DNA of 64,000 bases, taken from assembly GCF_005503365.1 (NCBI RefSeq), contig NZ_SCML01000013.1, positions 55,367-119,366 on the forward strand, in the 5' to 3' direction. This document shows, one piece after another, positions 1 through 7,677 of the stretch (the first letter of the stretch is position 1; every line of letters begins with the position of its first letter). Under the pieces are notes generated by a model. The model was not told the DNA's origin. It was given only the letters and a program-made list of their open reading frames with translations, and did no database searches. Made by a program: the position numbers and the translations under genes. The DNA is from Hydrogenophaga sp. 2FB. Lineage in GTDB: Bacteria; Pseudomonadota; Gammaproteobacteria; Burkholderiales; Burkholderiaceae_C.

Positions 1-259
1 TTCGGAGGACCAACACGCTCGCAGCGCTAACCTCGGCACCTGTTTCGTCCTTCACCTCGCGGAGATTAATCCGAGCCGGAAAAATTCGGTCCTTCGAGAG
101 AGCGCCGTCGGCGATATCTTGAAAGGTGTTCGCCAGTGAACTCTTCATAGCCCCATTGGGCGCATATATGGCGACGGTCGACGAATTGGTGTAGTCAAGC
201 ACGGCATCGAATTTTCGAATTCCATAGCAATGCTCGAGCGCCAAATTCAGCTTTTTCAT
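1..259 (-). CDS. P-loop ATPase, N-terminal part, cut by window edge
   Basis: An open frame starts at ATG 259-257 and runs off the left edge; 86 residues are visible. The start has a GGGAG about 8 nt upstream. Residues about 30-42 read IYAPNGAMKSSLA, which fits a Walker A loop of the SMC/RecN-like AAA class (hydrophobic strand, xPNGxxKSS), but with Met where Gly normally precedes the Lys. Such APNGxMK[ST]S loops occur in ABC-like ATPases of unknown role; some relatives lie in phage-defence or other accessory loci (family knowledge, not checked here). GC content here is clearly lower than in the genes to the right, which suggests transfer. The rest of the protein, and so its domains and partners, lies outside the window. 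The ATPase call is fairly safe; any defence role is only inference. Confidence 0.7.
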   Translation of the reverse strand, partial: MKKLNLALEHCYGIRKFDAVLDYTNSSTVAIYAPNGAMKSSLANTFQDIADGALSKDRIFPARINLREVKDETGAEVSAASVLVLR

Positions 260-677
260 TGTGTTTCTCCCTTAGAACCCTTGAGCTTGGACCAAACCTT
301 CCAAGTGCACTATAAAGATGTTGCCCTGCGAGTTTCGACCGAATGGCGCGGTTTGGCATTGCCCAGTAGGCGTGAGTAAGTACAAGCGCTTGCTTTCGCC
401 TAATTATCAGTCGCTCAATCCTTTCGCGCGAAAGGCCCCAAGGAGTCGCAAAGAGCCGGTCGCCTTGGCCTGCAGCAGTTACTCGACTGGCACGGAATGT
501 CTCATCGCTTTTGAGTGGCAGCTTCTGGGCGTCCATCGTGCGTTCGCCTGTCCGACGAGGAATGGCAGGTCCCAGCGGCGGCTGTGATTGCGTCCTAAAA
601 ATCTGACCGACTGCAGTCAGTCTGAATCAGTCGTTCGGTCAAGCAACCCGGGGGGCAACTTCTGGCGGTTAGGTAAC
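260..677. other. 418-bp gene-poor, lower-GC boundary region
   Basis: No convincing gene is seen between the ATPase start and the kynA stop. Short open frames exist on both strands but lack good ribosome sites and recognisable motifs. The stretch holds several short palindromes: a perfect 14-bp one at 421-434 (CTTTCGCGCGAAAG), a 10-bp one at 609-618 (GACTGCAGTC), and a 7-bp inverted repeat TGACCGA (604-610) / TCGGTCA (635-641) enclosing three CAGTC direct repeats. It could carry the promoter of the ATPase gene (minus strand) and the end of the kyn transcript. The clustering at a GC shift could also mark an integration boundary, which is inference. Confidence 0.4.
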
Positions 678-1544
678 TCACAAATCCGTCCGCAACCGCC
701 AGATCTCCGGAAACAACACCACATCCAGCATCTTTCGCAGATAGCTCACCCCACCCGTTCCCCCAGTCCCGCGCTTGAATCCGATCACGCGCTCTACCGT
801 CGTCACATGCCGGAAGCGCCATAGACGGAACGCGTCTTCGAGGTCGGTGAGTTCTTCGCCGAGTTGGTACAGGTCCCAATGTGTCTTGGGGTTGCGGTAC
901 ACCACCAGCCATGCTTGTTCGACCGCGTCGTTGGCCTCGTACGGTTGCGTCCAGTCGCGTTGCGTGTGGCTTTCGGGGACCGCCAGGCCGCGCCGCGCGA
1001 GCAGGCGCAAGGCTTCGTCGTAGAGAGACGGTGCTTCGTACGCGGCTTGCACGACCGCGAGCAGATCGGGCCGGTGCACATGCGGCTTGAGCATGGCCGC
1101 GTTCTTGTTGCCCATCGCGAACTCGATGCAGCGGTACTGGTGGCTCTGGAAGCCGCTGGACTGCGCGAGGTAAGGGCGTAGGGCGCTGTATTCGGGCGGC
1201 GTCATGGTGGCCAGCACGTCCCAGGCGTGCACCAGCTGCTCCATGATCTTGCTCACGCGCGCGAGCATCTTGAACGCGGGTTGCAGTTCGTCGCTCGCGA
1301 CGTTTGCGATGGCCGCGCGCAGCTCGTGCAGCATGAGCTTCATCCAGAGTTCGCTGGTCTGGTGTTGCACGATGAAGAGCATCTCGTCGTGCGCGGGCGA
1401 GAGCGGTTTCTGCGCGTTGAGGATGGCGTCGAGCTGCAGGTAGTCGCCGTAGCTCATGTCGCGGCTGAAGTCGAGCTGTGCGCCTTCTTCGCGCACGATG
1501 TCTTCGGGCTTGTGGCCGGATTCGGGTGTGTGGTGTGGGCACAT
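678..1544 (-). CDS. kynA: tryptophan 2,3-dioxygenase
   Basis: Haem-dependent dioxygenase that opens the indole ring of L-tryptophan to give N-formylkynurenine, the first step of the kynurenine pathway. The 288-residue product matches the bacterial family length. Family motifs are visible: [11 protein letters not shown] (substrate pocket and distal His), [22 protein letters not shown] (proximal haem His region) and the glycine-rich loop [15 protein letters not shown] near the C terminus. A longer upstream frame exists, but the start MCPHHTPE at 1544 is chosen because kynU stops only 2 bp upstream, typical of translational coupling. It is the last gene of the kynB-kynU-kynA operon, which turns tryptophan into anthranilate plus alanine. 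Cytosolic. No oddities seen. Confidence 0.96.
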   Translation of the reverse strand: MCPHHTPESGHKPEDIVREEGAQLDFSRDMSYGDYLQLDAILNAQKPLSPAHDEMLFIVQHQTSELWMKLMLHELRAAIANVASDELQPAFKMLARVSKIMEQLVHAWDVLATMTPPEYSALRPYLAQSSGFQSHQYRCIEFAMGNKNAAMLKPHVHRPDLLAVVQAAYEAPSLYDEALRLLARRGLAVPESHTQRDWTQPYEANDAVEQAWLVVYRNPKTHWDLYQLGEELTDLEDAFRLWRFRHVTTVERVIGFKRGTGGTGGVSYLRKMLDVVLFPEIWRLRTDL

Positions 1545-1546
1545 GG

Positions 1547-2824
1547 TCAGGTCACCGCGTGTCGGTTGTTGAACTCGGGGCGTTGCCATTCGCCGCTTTC
1601 GAGCACCTGGCGCAGGTGCTCCACCGCGTTCCACACGTCTTCGAAGCCGATGTAGAGCGGTGTGAAGCCGAAGCGCAGGATGTCCTTGTGGCGCTGGCCA
1701 TCGCCGGCGCGGAAGTCGCCGACCACGCCGCGGGCGATGAGCGCCTGCACGATGGCGTAGGCGCCTTCGTCTTTCGTGAGGCAGACCTGCGAGCCGCGTT
1801 GCGCGTGGTCCAGCGGCGTGGCCAGGCCGAGACCGTGGCCCGGGCAGCGCGCGTTCACGAGTTCGATGAAGAGGTCGGTGAGGGCGAGCGATTTGCGGCG
1901 CAGCGCCGCCATGCCGCCGTGTTCTTCGGCGGCGAGCACGGTGTCCACACCGCACTCGAGCGCGGCGAGGCTGATCATGGGTTGGGTGCCACACTGGTAG
2001 CGCGTGATGCCGGCGGCGGGTTGGTAGTCGGGTGTGAAGTCGAACGGCGTGGCATGGCCCCACCAGCCCGCGAGCGGTTGCCAGAAGCGGTCGGCGTGGC
2101 GCGGGTTCACCCATACGAAGGCAGGGGCGCCGGGGCCGCCGTTGAGGTACTTGTAGCCGCAGCCCACGGCGTAGTCGGCGTTCGCACCGGTGAGGTCCAC
2201 CGGCACCGCACCCGCGCTGTGCGCGAGGTCCCACAGCATGAGTGCGCCAGCGGCGTGCGCGGCGGCGGTGACGGCGGACATGTCGTGCATGGCGCCGGTG
2301 CGGTAGTTCACATGGGTGAGCATGAGCACGGCGACGTCCGGCGTGAGCGCGGCGGCGATCTCTTCAGGCTCGACCAGCACGAGTTCGAAGCCGCGTTCCT
2401 TGCAGAGGGCTTCGGCGATGTAGAGGTCGGTGGGGAAGTTGCTGCGCTCGCTCACGACGCGCTTGCGCCTGGGTTTGTCGGCGGTGGCGAGGTTGAGCGC
2501 GGCGGACAGGACCTTGAAGAGGTTGACCGAGGTGCTGTCGGTGGCCACCACGGTGCCGGGTGCCGCGCCGATCAAACGCGCGATCTTGTCGCCGACTTTG
2601 CCGGGCATGTGGAACCAGCCGTTCTTGTTCCAGCTCTGGATGAGGTCGGCGCCCCATTCGCGCGTCACCACGTCGGCCACGCGCGCGGGGGCGCTGCGGG
2701 GCATCACGCCGAGGGAGTTTCCGTCGAGGTAGAGGGTGCCCGGGGGGATCAGGAAGAGATCGCGCAGCGGGCGCAGCGGGTCTTGCGCGTCTTGCGCCTG
2801 GCAGTGTTGGGGGGTGGTGGTCAT
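1547..2824 (-). CDS. kynU: kynureninase
   Basis: PLP-dependent hydrolase that cleaves L-kynurenine to anthranilate and L-alanine. The 425-residue length is normal for KynU. The PLP-binding lysine sits at about residue 225 in [16 protein letters not shown], the signature of the family; other family segments are LDGNSLG near the N terminus, [14 protein letters not shown] (the Asp that contacts the pyridine ring) and [14 protein letters not shown] near the C terminus. It lies between kynB (12 bp upstream) and kynA (2 bp downstream), all on the minus strand, so the three should be co-transcribed. No pathway for anthranilate is visible in this window, so its fate is unknown here. Confidence 0.96.
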   Translation of the reverse strand: MTTTPQHCQAQDAQDPLRPLRDLFLIPPGTLYLDGNSLGVMPRSAPARVADVVTREWGADLIQSWNKNGWFHMPGKVGDKIARLIGAAPGTVVATDSTSVNLFKVLSAALNLATADKPRRKRVVSERSNFPTDLYIAEALCKERGFELVLVEPEEIAAALTPDVAVLMLTHVNYRTGAMHDMSAVTAAAHAAGALMLWDLAHSAGAVPVDLTGANADYAVGCGYKYLNGGPGAPAFVWVNPRHADRFWQPLAGWWGHATPFDFTPDYQPAAGITRYQCGTQPMISLAALECGVDTVLAAEEHGGMAALRRKSLALTDLFIELVNARCPGHGLGLATPLDHAQRGSQVCLTKDEGAYAIVQALIARGVVGDFRAGDGQRHKDILRFGFTPLYIGFEDVWNAVEHLRQVLESGEWQRPEFNNRHAVT

Positions 2825-2836
2825 GGGGCTTCGGTA

Positions 2837-3463
2837 TCAGAGTTCGCGCAACACCGCGCGCACGGGGCTTGCGTCGGCGGTGGTGAGTTTCAAGGGCAGG
2901 GCGATGAGTTCGTAGTCGCCTTCGGGGACGTCGTCGAGCAGCAGGTTTTCCAGCACGCGCAGGCCGCGCCGGCGGATGGTCTGGTGGCTCTCCAGCGTCT
3001 TGCTCTCGGCCGGGTCGATGCTCGCGCTGTCGATGCCGATCAGCAGCACGCCGAGGTCGGCGAGTTGTTCGATGGTCTCGGGCGCGAAGGCGGGCAGGGC
3101 GTTGTCGAACGCGTCCTGAGGTTGGCGTTCGTACACGCGCACCAGCACGCGCGGTGGAAGCGCGTGGAGCGCGTGCGCGATGTGCTCAGGCCGCACGAGC
3201 GGGCCGCGGCCCATGGCGTGGATCACGCGGCAGGGGCCGAGAAAGGCGTCGAGCGAGACCGCGCCGATGGCGGCACCCTCGGCGTCGTAGTGCAGCGGCG
3301 CGTCGGCGTGCGCGCCGACGTGGGGCGAGAGCGTGATCGCGCTGACGTTCACCGGGCAACCCGGCCCGATGGTGGCGGACCATTGCTGTGAATACAGCGT
3401 GTCACCCGGAAAAACCGGTGCGCCGGCGTGGACCGGAGGGGAGATGTCCCAGATCTTTTTCAT
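2837..3463 (-). CDS. kynB: kynurenine formamidase
   Basis: Metal-dependent cyclase-family hydrolase that removes formate from N-formylkynurenine to yield kynurenine. The 208-residue product starts [11 protein letters not shown], typical of KynB, and carries the metal-binding motif [12 protein letters not shown] (HxGxHxDxPxH) at about residues 48-59. It is the first gene of the kyn operon, so the promoter should lie in the 92 bp upstream, where inverted repeats are seen. A pathway-specific regulator is not in this window; in related bacteria an Lrp/AsnC-type KynR can control kyn genes, but none was found here. Confidence is high from the motif and the operon. Confidence 0.95.
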   Translation of the reverse strand: MKKIWDISPPVHAGAPVFPGDTLYSQQWSATIGPGCPVNVSAITLSPHVGAHADAPLHYDAEGAAIGAVSLDAFLGPCRVIHAMGRGPLVRPEHIAHALHALPPRVLVRVYERQPQDAFDNALPAFAPETIEQLADLGVLLIGIDSASIDPAESKTLESHQTIRRRGLRVLENLLLDDVPEGDYELIALPLKLTTADASPVRAVLREL

Positions 3464-3555
3464 GGTGCTGTGAAGGTAGCACTCTGAAAAAAACCGTGGT
3501 GTCGGTTAATCCCAACAGGCCCGAAAAATGATTCAGGCCTGAATCAAACGAAGCG
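3464..3555 (-). promoter_or_regulatory. leader/terminator region upstream of kynB with stacked inverted repeats
   Basis: Between the YkgJ stop and kynB start, read on the minus strand, come a perfect 18-bp palindrome (3529-3546, TGATTCAGGCCTGAATCA) followed by TTTTT, then a hairpin AACCG-ACACCA-CGGTT followed by a T run, then GTGCT/AGCAC arms close to the kynB start. The first probably ends the argD-to-YkgJ transcript or is an operator. The second looks like a weak terminator inside the kynB leader and may attenuate the operon. No clear -35/-10 pair could be assigned. Confidence 0.45.
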
Positions 3556-3870
3556 TCAGCCGCCGCCTTGCAGCGCCGGCAGGCCGTGGCGCTGGCGCGC
3601 GCGGTGGCAGGCGTCGCTGCCTTCCTCGAATTCGCGGCAAGGAGACGGTCGCCATTCGTAGATGCCGCAGATGGCCCTCACGCCGACCTTGCCGGACAAG
3701 GCCGCGCAGCGCGGCGGCGAGTGGTCGGTGCCGCGCATGCGCAGGAGGCTGTCGTTGACCTCCACAGACAGCCCAGCCGGCACCGAGCCGCCCTGGTCTT
3801 CGCCTTCGTACACGGAAAAGTCGACGCGGAAGCAGGCGCAGCACGCGCCGCAGCTGGTGCAGGCGCTCAT
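3556..3870 (-). CDS. YkgJ-family cysteine-cluster protein
   Basis: A 104-residue protein beginning MSACTSCGACCACFRVDF, with the CxxCxxCC cluster of the YkgJ/CxxCxxCC (UPF0153) family, thought to bind zinc or an iron-sulphur cluster. Further conserved cysteines are at PPRCAAL, RAICGIYE and SPCREF, the last typical of the family. The biochemical role is not established. Its ATG overlaps the stop of the upstream methyltransferase gene by 4 bp (ATGA), so the two are translationally coupled at the end of the argD-argF run. The C-terminal tail (HGLPALQGGG) is short. Family assignment is firm; function is unknown. Confidence 0.88.
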   Translation of the reverse strand: MSACTSCGACCACFRVDFSVYEGEDQGGSVPAGLSVEVNDSLLRMRGTDHSPPRCAALSGKVGVRAICGIYEWRPSPCREFEEGSDACHRARQRHGLPALQGGG

Positions 3871-4799
3871 GTGGCGGGGCGCTCGGCGAGCGCGGGTGCG
3901 CGGTACAGCAGCACCTTCAGCGCGCGCTCGGGCGCGATATCCGCAAACGCGGCGGGGTTGGGCAGGCGCTGTTCGAAGATCAGTTCGGGCGCGGCTTCCT
4001 GCATCTGTTCCTGCAGGAAGGCCGTGCTCAGTTCGGGCGCGTTCAGGCACAGCAGCACGCGGCCGTCGGGCCGCAGCAGGTCGGGCAAGCGGCGCATGAG
4101 GCGCAGGTAGTCCTTGGTCGCGACGAAGCTGCCTTTCTGGAAGCTCGGTGGGTCGACGATGACGATGCCGTACGGGCCGCTGCGGGTGATCTTGCCCCAG
4201 GTCTTGAAGATGTCGTGCGCCAGAAAGCCCGCGCCGGCAGACAGCCCATTGAGGGGGTGGTTCTGCTGGCCGATCGCCATCGCGCCAGCGCTCATGTCCA
4301 CATTCACCACCTGCTTCGCGCCGCCTTGCAGCGCCACCACGGAGAACGCGCAGGTGTAGGCGAACAGGTTGAGCACCTTGTGGCCGGCGGCGTGGTCGCG
4401 CACCCACTGGCGGCCTTCGGCCATGTCCAGGAACAGGCCGTGGTTCTGGCCCTTGAGCACGTGCACGAGGTAGCGCGCGCCGCGCTCGCTCACCACATGG
4501 GGTTCGGGCACCGCTCCGGTCATCAGGCGCGTTTCGGCCTGGCTTTCGTGCCGGCACTGGAACACCCAGTTCAGCGGCTCGTCCGGTGCGACCTGTGCCC
4601 AGCGCGCGGACAGGGCGGCGTGCAAGGTGGCCAGCGTGTCGTCGGACACGGGCTTGAAGCTGGTGAGCACCCAGACCGGTGGAAAGGCATCGAGCGCCCA
4701 TTGCTCGCAGCCGGGGTGCAGACCACCGCGCCCGTGAAAGACGCGGCGCGCGTCAGGGGAGGGTTCGATCCGCGCGATCGCGTCGAGCAGGGCTTGCAT
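3867..4799 (-). CDS. class I SAM-dependent methyltransferase (RlmI/RlmK-like core)
   Basis: A 310-residue methyltransferase of the COG1092 type, related to the catalytic core of 23S rRNA cytosine methyltransferases. The SAM site is seen in KVLNLFAYTCAFSVVALQGG (about residues 148-167), with the acidic NVDMSAGAM strand after it and the catalytic loop VDPPSFQKGSF at about residue 220. A PUA domain, usual in RlmI, is not evident, so the target may differ. A longer upstream frame overlaps argF; the start MQALLDAIARIEPSP at 4799 is preferred because argF stops there (TGATG, 1 bp overlap). The neighbours are arginine genes, so the arrangement may reflect only shared transcription. Confidence 0.82.
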   Translation of the reverse strand: MQALLDAIARIEPSPDARRVFHGRGGLHPGCEQWALDAFPPVWVLTSFKPVSDDTLATLHAALSARWAQVAPDEPLNWVFQCRHESQAETRLMTGAVPEPHVVSERGARYLVHVLKGQNHGLFLDMAEGRQWVRDHAAGHKVLNLFAYTCAFSVVALQGGAKQVVNVDMSAGAMAIGQQNHPLNGLSAGAGFLAHDIFKTWGKITRSGPYGIVIVDPPSFQKGSFVATKDYLRLMRRLPDLLRPDGRVLLCLNAPELSTAFLQEQMQEAAPELIFEQRLPNPAAFADIAPERALKVLLYRAPALAERPAT

Positions 4800-5737
4800 C
4801 AGGCCAGGCGGCCGAGCAGGAGGTATTCCATCAAGGCCTTCTGCACGTGCATGCGGTTCTCGGCCTCGTCCCACACCACCGACTGAGGGCCGTCGATGAC
4901 TTCGGCGCTCACTTCTTCGCCACGGTGCGCGGGCAGGCAGTGCATGAACAGCGCGTCCGGCTGGGCCGTGCGCATCATGTCTTCGTCGACGCACCAGCGC
5001 TTGAACGCGGCGCGGCGCACTTCGTTCTCCGCCTCGTAGCCCATGCTGGTCCACACGTCGGTGGTGACCAGGTGCGCGCCGGCGCAGGCTTCGCGCGGGT
5101 CCTTGAAGACCTTGTAGCAGCCGGGGTTCGTGATGCCGGCGAGCACCGGGTCCACCTCGTAGCCGCTGGGCGTGCTCACGTGCACGGTGAAGCCGAGCAA
5201 TTCGGCCGCTTGCAGCCAGGTGTTGGCCATGTTGTTGCCGTCGCCCACCCAGGCCACCACCTTGCCCTGGATCGAACCACGCTGCTCGATGAAGGTGAAG
5301 ATGTCGGCCAGGATCTGGCAGGGGTGGAACTCGTTCGTCAGGCCGTTGATGACCGGCACGCGCGAGTGCGAGGCGAAGGCTTCGATCTTGCTCTGCTCGA
5401 AGGTGCGGATCATCACGATGTCGACCATGCGGCTGATCACGCGCGCGCTGTCTTCGATGGGTTCGGCGCGGCCGAGCTGGCTGTCGCCGGTGGTCAGGTG
5501 CACCACCGAGCCGCCCATCTGGTACATGCCAGCCTCGAAGCTCACGCGGGTGCGTGTGCTGGCCTTCTCGAAAATCATGGCCAAGGTGCGGTCGGGGTCG
5601 GCGAAGGGCTGGTACTTCTCGACCGCCTTGAACTTGCGCTTGATGAACGCCGCGCGCTCGAACAGGTAGGCGTAGCTGTCGGCGCTCAGGTCCTTGAACT
5701 GCAGGTAGTGCGAGATCGTCATGGCGGCGCCCGTCAT
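4799..5737 (-). CDS. argF: ornithine carbamoyltransferase
   Basis: Transfers the carbamoyl group from carbamoyl phosphate to L-ornithine to form citrulline, the penultimate segment of arginine synthesis; a cytosolic trimer. About 312 residues. Family motifs: carbamoyl-phosphate site FEKASTRTRVSFEAGM near residue 55, HPCQ in NEFHPCQILAD, the ornithine-side motif WVGDGNNMANTW, and HCLPAHRGEEV near the C terminus. The start used overlaps the argD stop (ATGA); an internal ATG at 5722 (MTISHYLQF) gives 307 residues and is nearly as plausible, since neither has a strong ribosome site. Co-transcription with argD makes metabolic sense, as ArgD supplies acetylornithine. Confidence 0.95.
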   Translation of the reverse strand: MTGAAMTISHYLQFKDLSADSYAYLFERAAFIKRKFKAVEKYQPFADPDRTLAMIFEKASTRTRVSFEAGMYQMGGSVVHLTTGDSQLGRAEPIEDSARVISRMVDIVMIRTFEQSKIEAFASHSRVPVINGLTNEFHPCQILADIFTFIEQRGSIQGKVVAWVGDGNNMANTWLQAAELLGFTVHVSTPSGYEVDPVLAGITNPGCYKVFKDPREACAGAHLVTTDVWTSMGYEAENEVRRAAFKRWCVDEDMMRTAQPDALFMHCLPAHRGEEVSAEVIDGPQSVVWDEAENRMHVQKALMEYLLLGRLA

Positions 5738-6933
5738 TCGGCCAGGAAGGCGTGGATCAGCGGCAGCAGGATGTTCGCCACCTCGTCGGCCTCGGCCGTG
5801 GTCAGGATGAGCGGCGGCACCAGGCGGATCACGCTGTCGGCCGTCACCGAGAGCAGCAGGCCGGCGTCGCACGCGCGCTGGGTGAGCACGCCGCAGGGCT
5901 TGTCGAGTTCGATGCCGATCATCAAACCCTGGCCGCGGATTTCCTTCACGCCGGCTTTGCCGGCCAGGCCCTTTGCGAGCGCGTCGTGCAGGTGCGCACC
6001 GACGCGCGCGGCGTTCTCCAGCAGGCCTTCTTCTTCCATGATGCGGATGGTTTCCACCCCGGCGCGCATGGCCAGGGGGTTGCCGCCGAAGGTGGTGCCG
6101 TGGTTGCCGGGCGCGAAGATGTTCGCAGCCTTCGGGCCGGCCACCACCGCGCCGATCGGAACACCCGAGCCCAGGCCCTTGGCCAGCGGCATCACGTCGG
6201 GCACGATGCCGGCCCACTGGTGCGCGAACCACTTGCCGGTGCGGCCCATGCCGCACTGCACCTCGTCGATCATCATCAGCCAGTCGTTGGCGTCGCACAG
6301 GGCGCGCACGTCCTTCAGGTACTGCGCGCGCATCGGGTTGATGCCGCCTTCGCCCTGGATGGTTTCGAAGAACACGGCGACCACGTTGGGGTTGCCTTGG
6401 GTGGCTTTCTTCAGCGCGTCGATGTCGTTGAGCGGCACGCGGATGAAGCCTTCAACCAGCGGGCCGAAACCGGCCTGCACCTTGGGGTTGCCGGTGGCCG
6501 AGAGGGTGGCGATGGAACGGCCGTGGAAGGCCTTCTCGTACACCACGATTTCCGGACGCTCGATGCCCTTGTCGTGGCCGTACTTGCGCGCCAGCTTCAG
6601 CGCGGCTTCGTTGGCTTCCAGGCCGCTGCTGCAGAAAAACACATTGGTGAGGCCCGAGCGCTCCACCAGCATCTGCGCCAGCACTTCCTGGTTGGGCACG
6701 TGGTAATAGTTGCTGGAGTGGATCAGCTTGGCCACCTGGTCTTGCAGGGCGGGCACCAGTTTGGGGTGGCCATGGCCCAGCGTGTTCACCGCGATGCCGC
6801 CCAGGGCGTCGATGTATTCCTTGCCGGCGGTGTCCCAGACCCGGACGCCTCGGCCATGCGACAACGCGATCGGCAGACGGCCGTAGGTGTTCATCACGTG
6901 GGGCGAGGCGACGGGCTTGAGGGCGGCGTTCAT
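5734..6933 (-). CDS. argD: acetylornithine transaminase
   Basis: PLP-dependent class III aminotransferase that makes N-acetylornithine from N-acetylglutamate semialdehyde in arginine synthesis; the family can also act in lysine synthesis. 399 residues from the ATG at 6933, chosen over an upstream frame because GGAG lies 8 nt before it and the protein then starts MNAALKPVASPHVMNTYGR. Motifs: GIAVNTLGHGHP, FFCSSGLEANEAALKLARKY, the Asp of MMIDEVQCGMGRTG, and the PLP lysine in PLAKGLGSGVPIGAV at about residue 250. It heads the minus-strand run argD-argF-methyltransferase-YkgJ. Its leader contains a terminator-like hairpin that may control the whole run. Confidence 0.95.
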   Translation of the reverse strand: MNAALKPVASPHVMNTYGRLPIALSHGRGVRVWDTAGKEYIDALGGIAVNTLGHGHPKLVPALQDQVAKLIHSSNYYHVPNQEVLAQMLVERSGLTNVFFCSSGLEANEAALKLARKYGHDKGIERPEIVVYEKAFHGRSIATLSATGNPKVQAGFGPLVEGFIRVPLNDIDALKKATQGNPNVVAVFFETIQGEGGINPMRAQYLKDVRALCDANDWLMMIDEVQCGMGRTGKWFAHQWAGIVPDVMPLAKGLGSGVPIGAVVAGPKAANIFAPGNHGTTFGGNPLAMRAGVETIRIMEEEGLLENAARVGAHLHDALAKGLAGKAGVKEIRGQGLMIGIELDKPCGVLTQRACDAGLLLSVTADSVIRLVPPLILTTAEADEVANILLPLIHAFLAE

Positions 6934-6969
6934 GCGGGAGACTCCGAAAAGAAGGGCCAAAAAAGGAAG

Positions 6970-6991
6970 CGGCTCAACGAAGGTTGAGCCG
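6970..6991 (-). terminator. terminator-like hairpin in argD leader (possible attenuator)
   Basis: Perfect 9-bp stem with a 4-nt loop: CGGCTCAAC at 6991-6983, CTTC, GTTGAGCCG at 6978-6970, followed on the minus strand by CTTCCTTTTTTGG. It lies 36 bp before the argD ATG. No minus-strand gene lies upstream that would need ending, so it is best read as a conditional terminator in the argD leader. Confidence 0.5.
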
Positions 6992-7030
6992 TTGAAGCGC
7001 GATTTTAGGCGCAGCCAATGGCATCATCAT
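6974..7030 (-). CDS. possible 18-residue leader peptide of argD operon
   Basis: A small frame beginning ATGATGATG at 7030 encodes MMMPLAAPKIALQRLNLR and ends with TGA inside the 3' arm of the argD leader hairpin. Its last codons include two arginine codons (CGG and CGT). A ribosome moving to the stop would cover the hairpin arms, which would fit attenuation. No good ribosome site is seen before the ATGs, and the same frame stays open far upstream, so this may be chance. Inference only. Confidence 0.25.
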   Translation of the reverse strand: MMMPLAAPKIALQRLNLR

Positions 7031-7100
7031 TGCTAGTTGGGCATCGCTGAAATGCACGCCGTTGCCCGAGCGCGAGTCCGGGTAATCCCTGGTCTCAAGT

Positions 7101-7110
7101 CTTATATAAG
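7101..7110. promoter_or_regulatory. CTTATATAAG palindrome between argD and DUF3579
   Basis: A perfect 10-bp palindrome with AT-rich flanks stands out in GC-rich surroundings in the divergent argD/DUF3579 spacer. It could be an operator or supply the -10 region of either promoter. GntR-type sites in Burkholderiales can look similar, but the regulator is not identified. Confidence 0.35.
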
Positions 7111-7202
7111 ATAGAATACCTGCCGCCCACCCCGGTGAGTGATCCTCACTCTGGCGGTGGCTCTTTCCCAGCCGAGCCCTCCATCCGAAGGCCTCCCCCC
7201 GA

Positions 7203-7523
7203 ATGGTTTCACCGACAGCCAAACAAGTCTTTATCCAGGGCGTCACGAAGGACGGCCGCACGTTCCGCCCCAGTGATTGGGCAGAGCGTCTGGCCGGGGT
7301 GATGAGCTCGTTTCGTCCGGGCGGTGCCCAGCCGGGCAGCCATCTGAGCTATTCCCCCTGGTGCGTGCCCAACACCATCAACAACATCAAATGTGTGGTC
7401 GTGTCCGCCGAACTGCGGGAGGTCGAGCCCATGGCCTGGGATTTCTGCATGAACTTCGCGCGCGACAACGGGTTGCAGGTGGCCGAAGCCTGCCTGATCC
7501 CGGAGCGGCCGGCGAAGACCTGA
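7203..7523 (+). CDS. DUF3579 domain-containing protein
   Basis: A 106-residue soluble protein, beginning MVSPTAKQVFIQGVTKDGRTFRPSDWAER (shown here only as a guide: the segment GVTKDGRTFRPSDWAERL and the later YSPWCVP and CVVVSAELRE are typical of DUF3579). The family is small, mostly beta-proteobacterial and of unknown function; it often sits beside argD. The start ATG lies 9 codons before the conserved part and is the first in frame. The gene is divergent from argD and convergent with rpsT, with a shared terminator hairpin after it. No membrane segment or signal is seen. Confidence 0.85.
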   Translation: MVSPTAKQVFIQGVTKDGRTFRPSDWAERLAGVMSSFRPGGAQPGSHLSYSPWCVPNTINNIKCVVVSAELREVEPMAWDFCMNFARDNGLQVAEACLIPERPAKT

Positions 7524-7565
7524 GGCTCCCCTCAAGACCTTTCTGACCCGATCGGGCAACAAAAA

Positions 7566-7583
7566 AGCCGTCTTGCGACGGCT
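7566..7583. terminator. bidirectional terminator between DUF3579 and rpsT
   Basis: Stem AGCCGTC (7566-7572), loop TTGC, stem GACGGCT (7577-7583). It is preceded by a run of A and followed by a T-rich stretch, so it can end transcripts from both sides of this convergent pair. Confidence 0.85.
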
Positions 7584-7677
7584 TGTTTGCTTTTCTTTGC
7601 TGGCAGCGCACCCGTTTCAAACGGCAGGCCCCTGGGGGCCCGGGCTGGTGGTCTGGCTGGGCCAGACCGGTGGGGGT

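Noticed and set aside
195..536. 113-codon minus-strand open frame before the left-edge ATPase gene
   Set aside because: It overlaps the better-supported ATPase start by 65 bp in another frame, has only a weak ribosome site and shows no recognisable domain.
318..587. 89-codon plus-strand open frame
   Set aside because: Composition is not gene-like, no ribosome site, no motif, and it runs through the palindrome cluster.
1478..3391. 637-codon plus-strand open frame across kynU and kynB
   Set aside because: A shadow of the GC-rich kyn genes; the product is rich in Gly, Val, His and Arg with no domains, while the opposite strand has clear enzymes.
4679..6706. 675-codon plus-strand open frame across argF and argD
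   Set aside because: Antisense to conserved arginine genes and lacking any motif; typical of high-GC DNA.
6974..7261. 95-codon minus-strand open frame in the argD leader
   Set aside because: It overlaps the start of DUF3579 on the other strand and has no family features; only its last 18 codons were kept as a low-confidence leader peptide.
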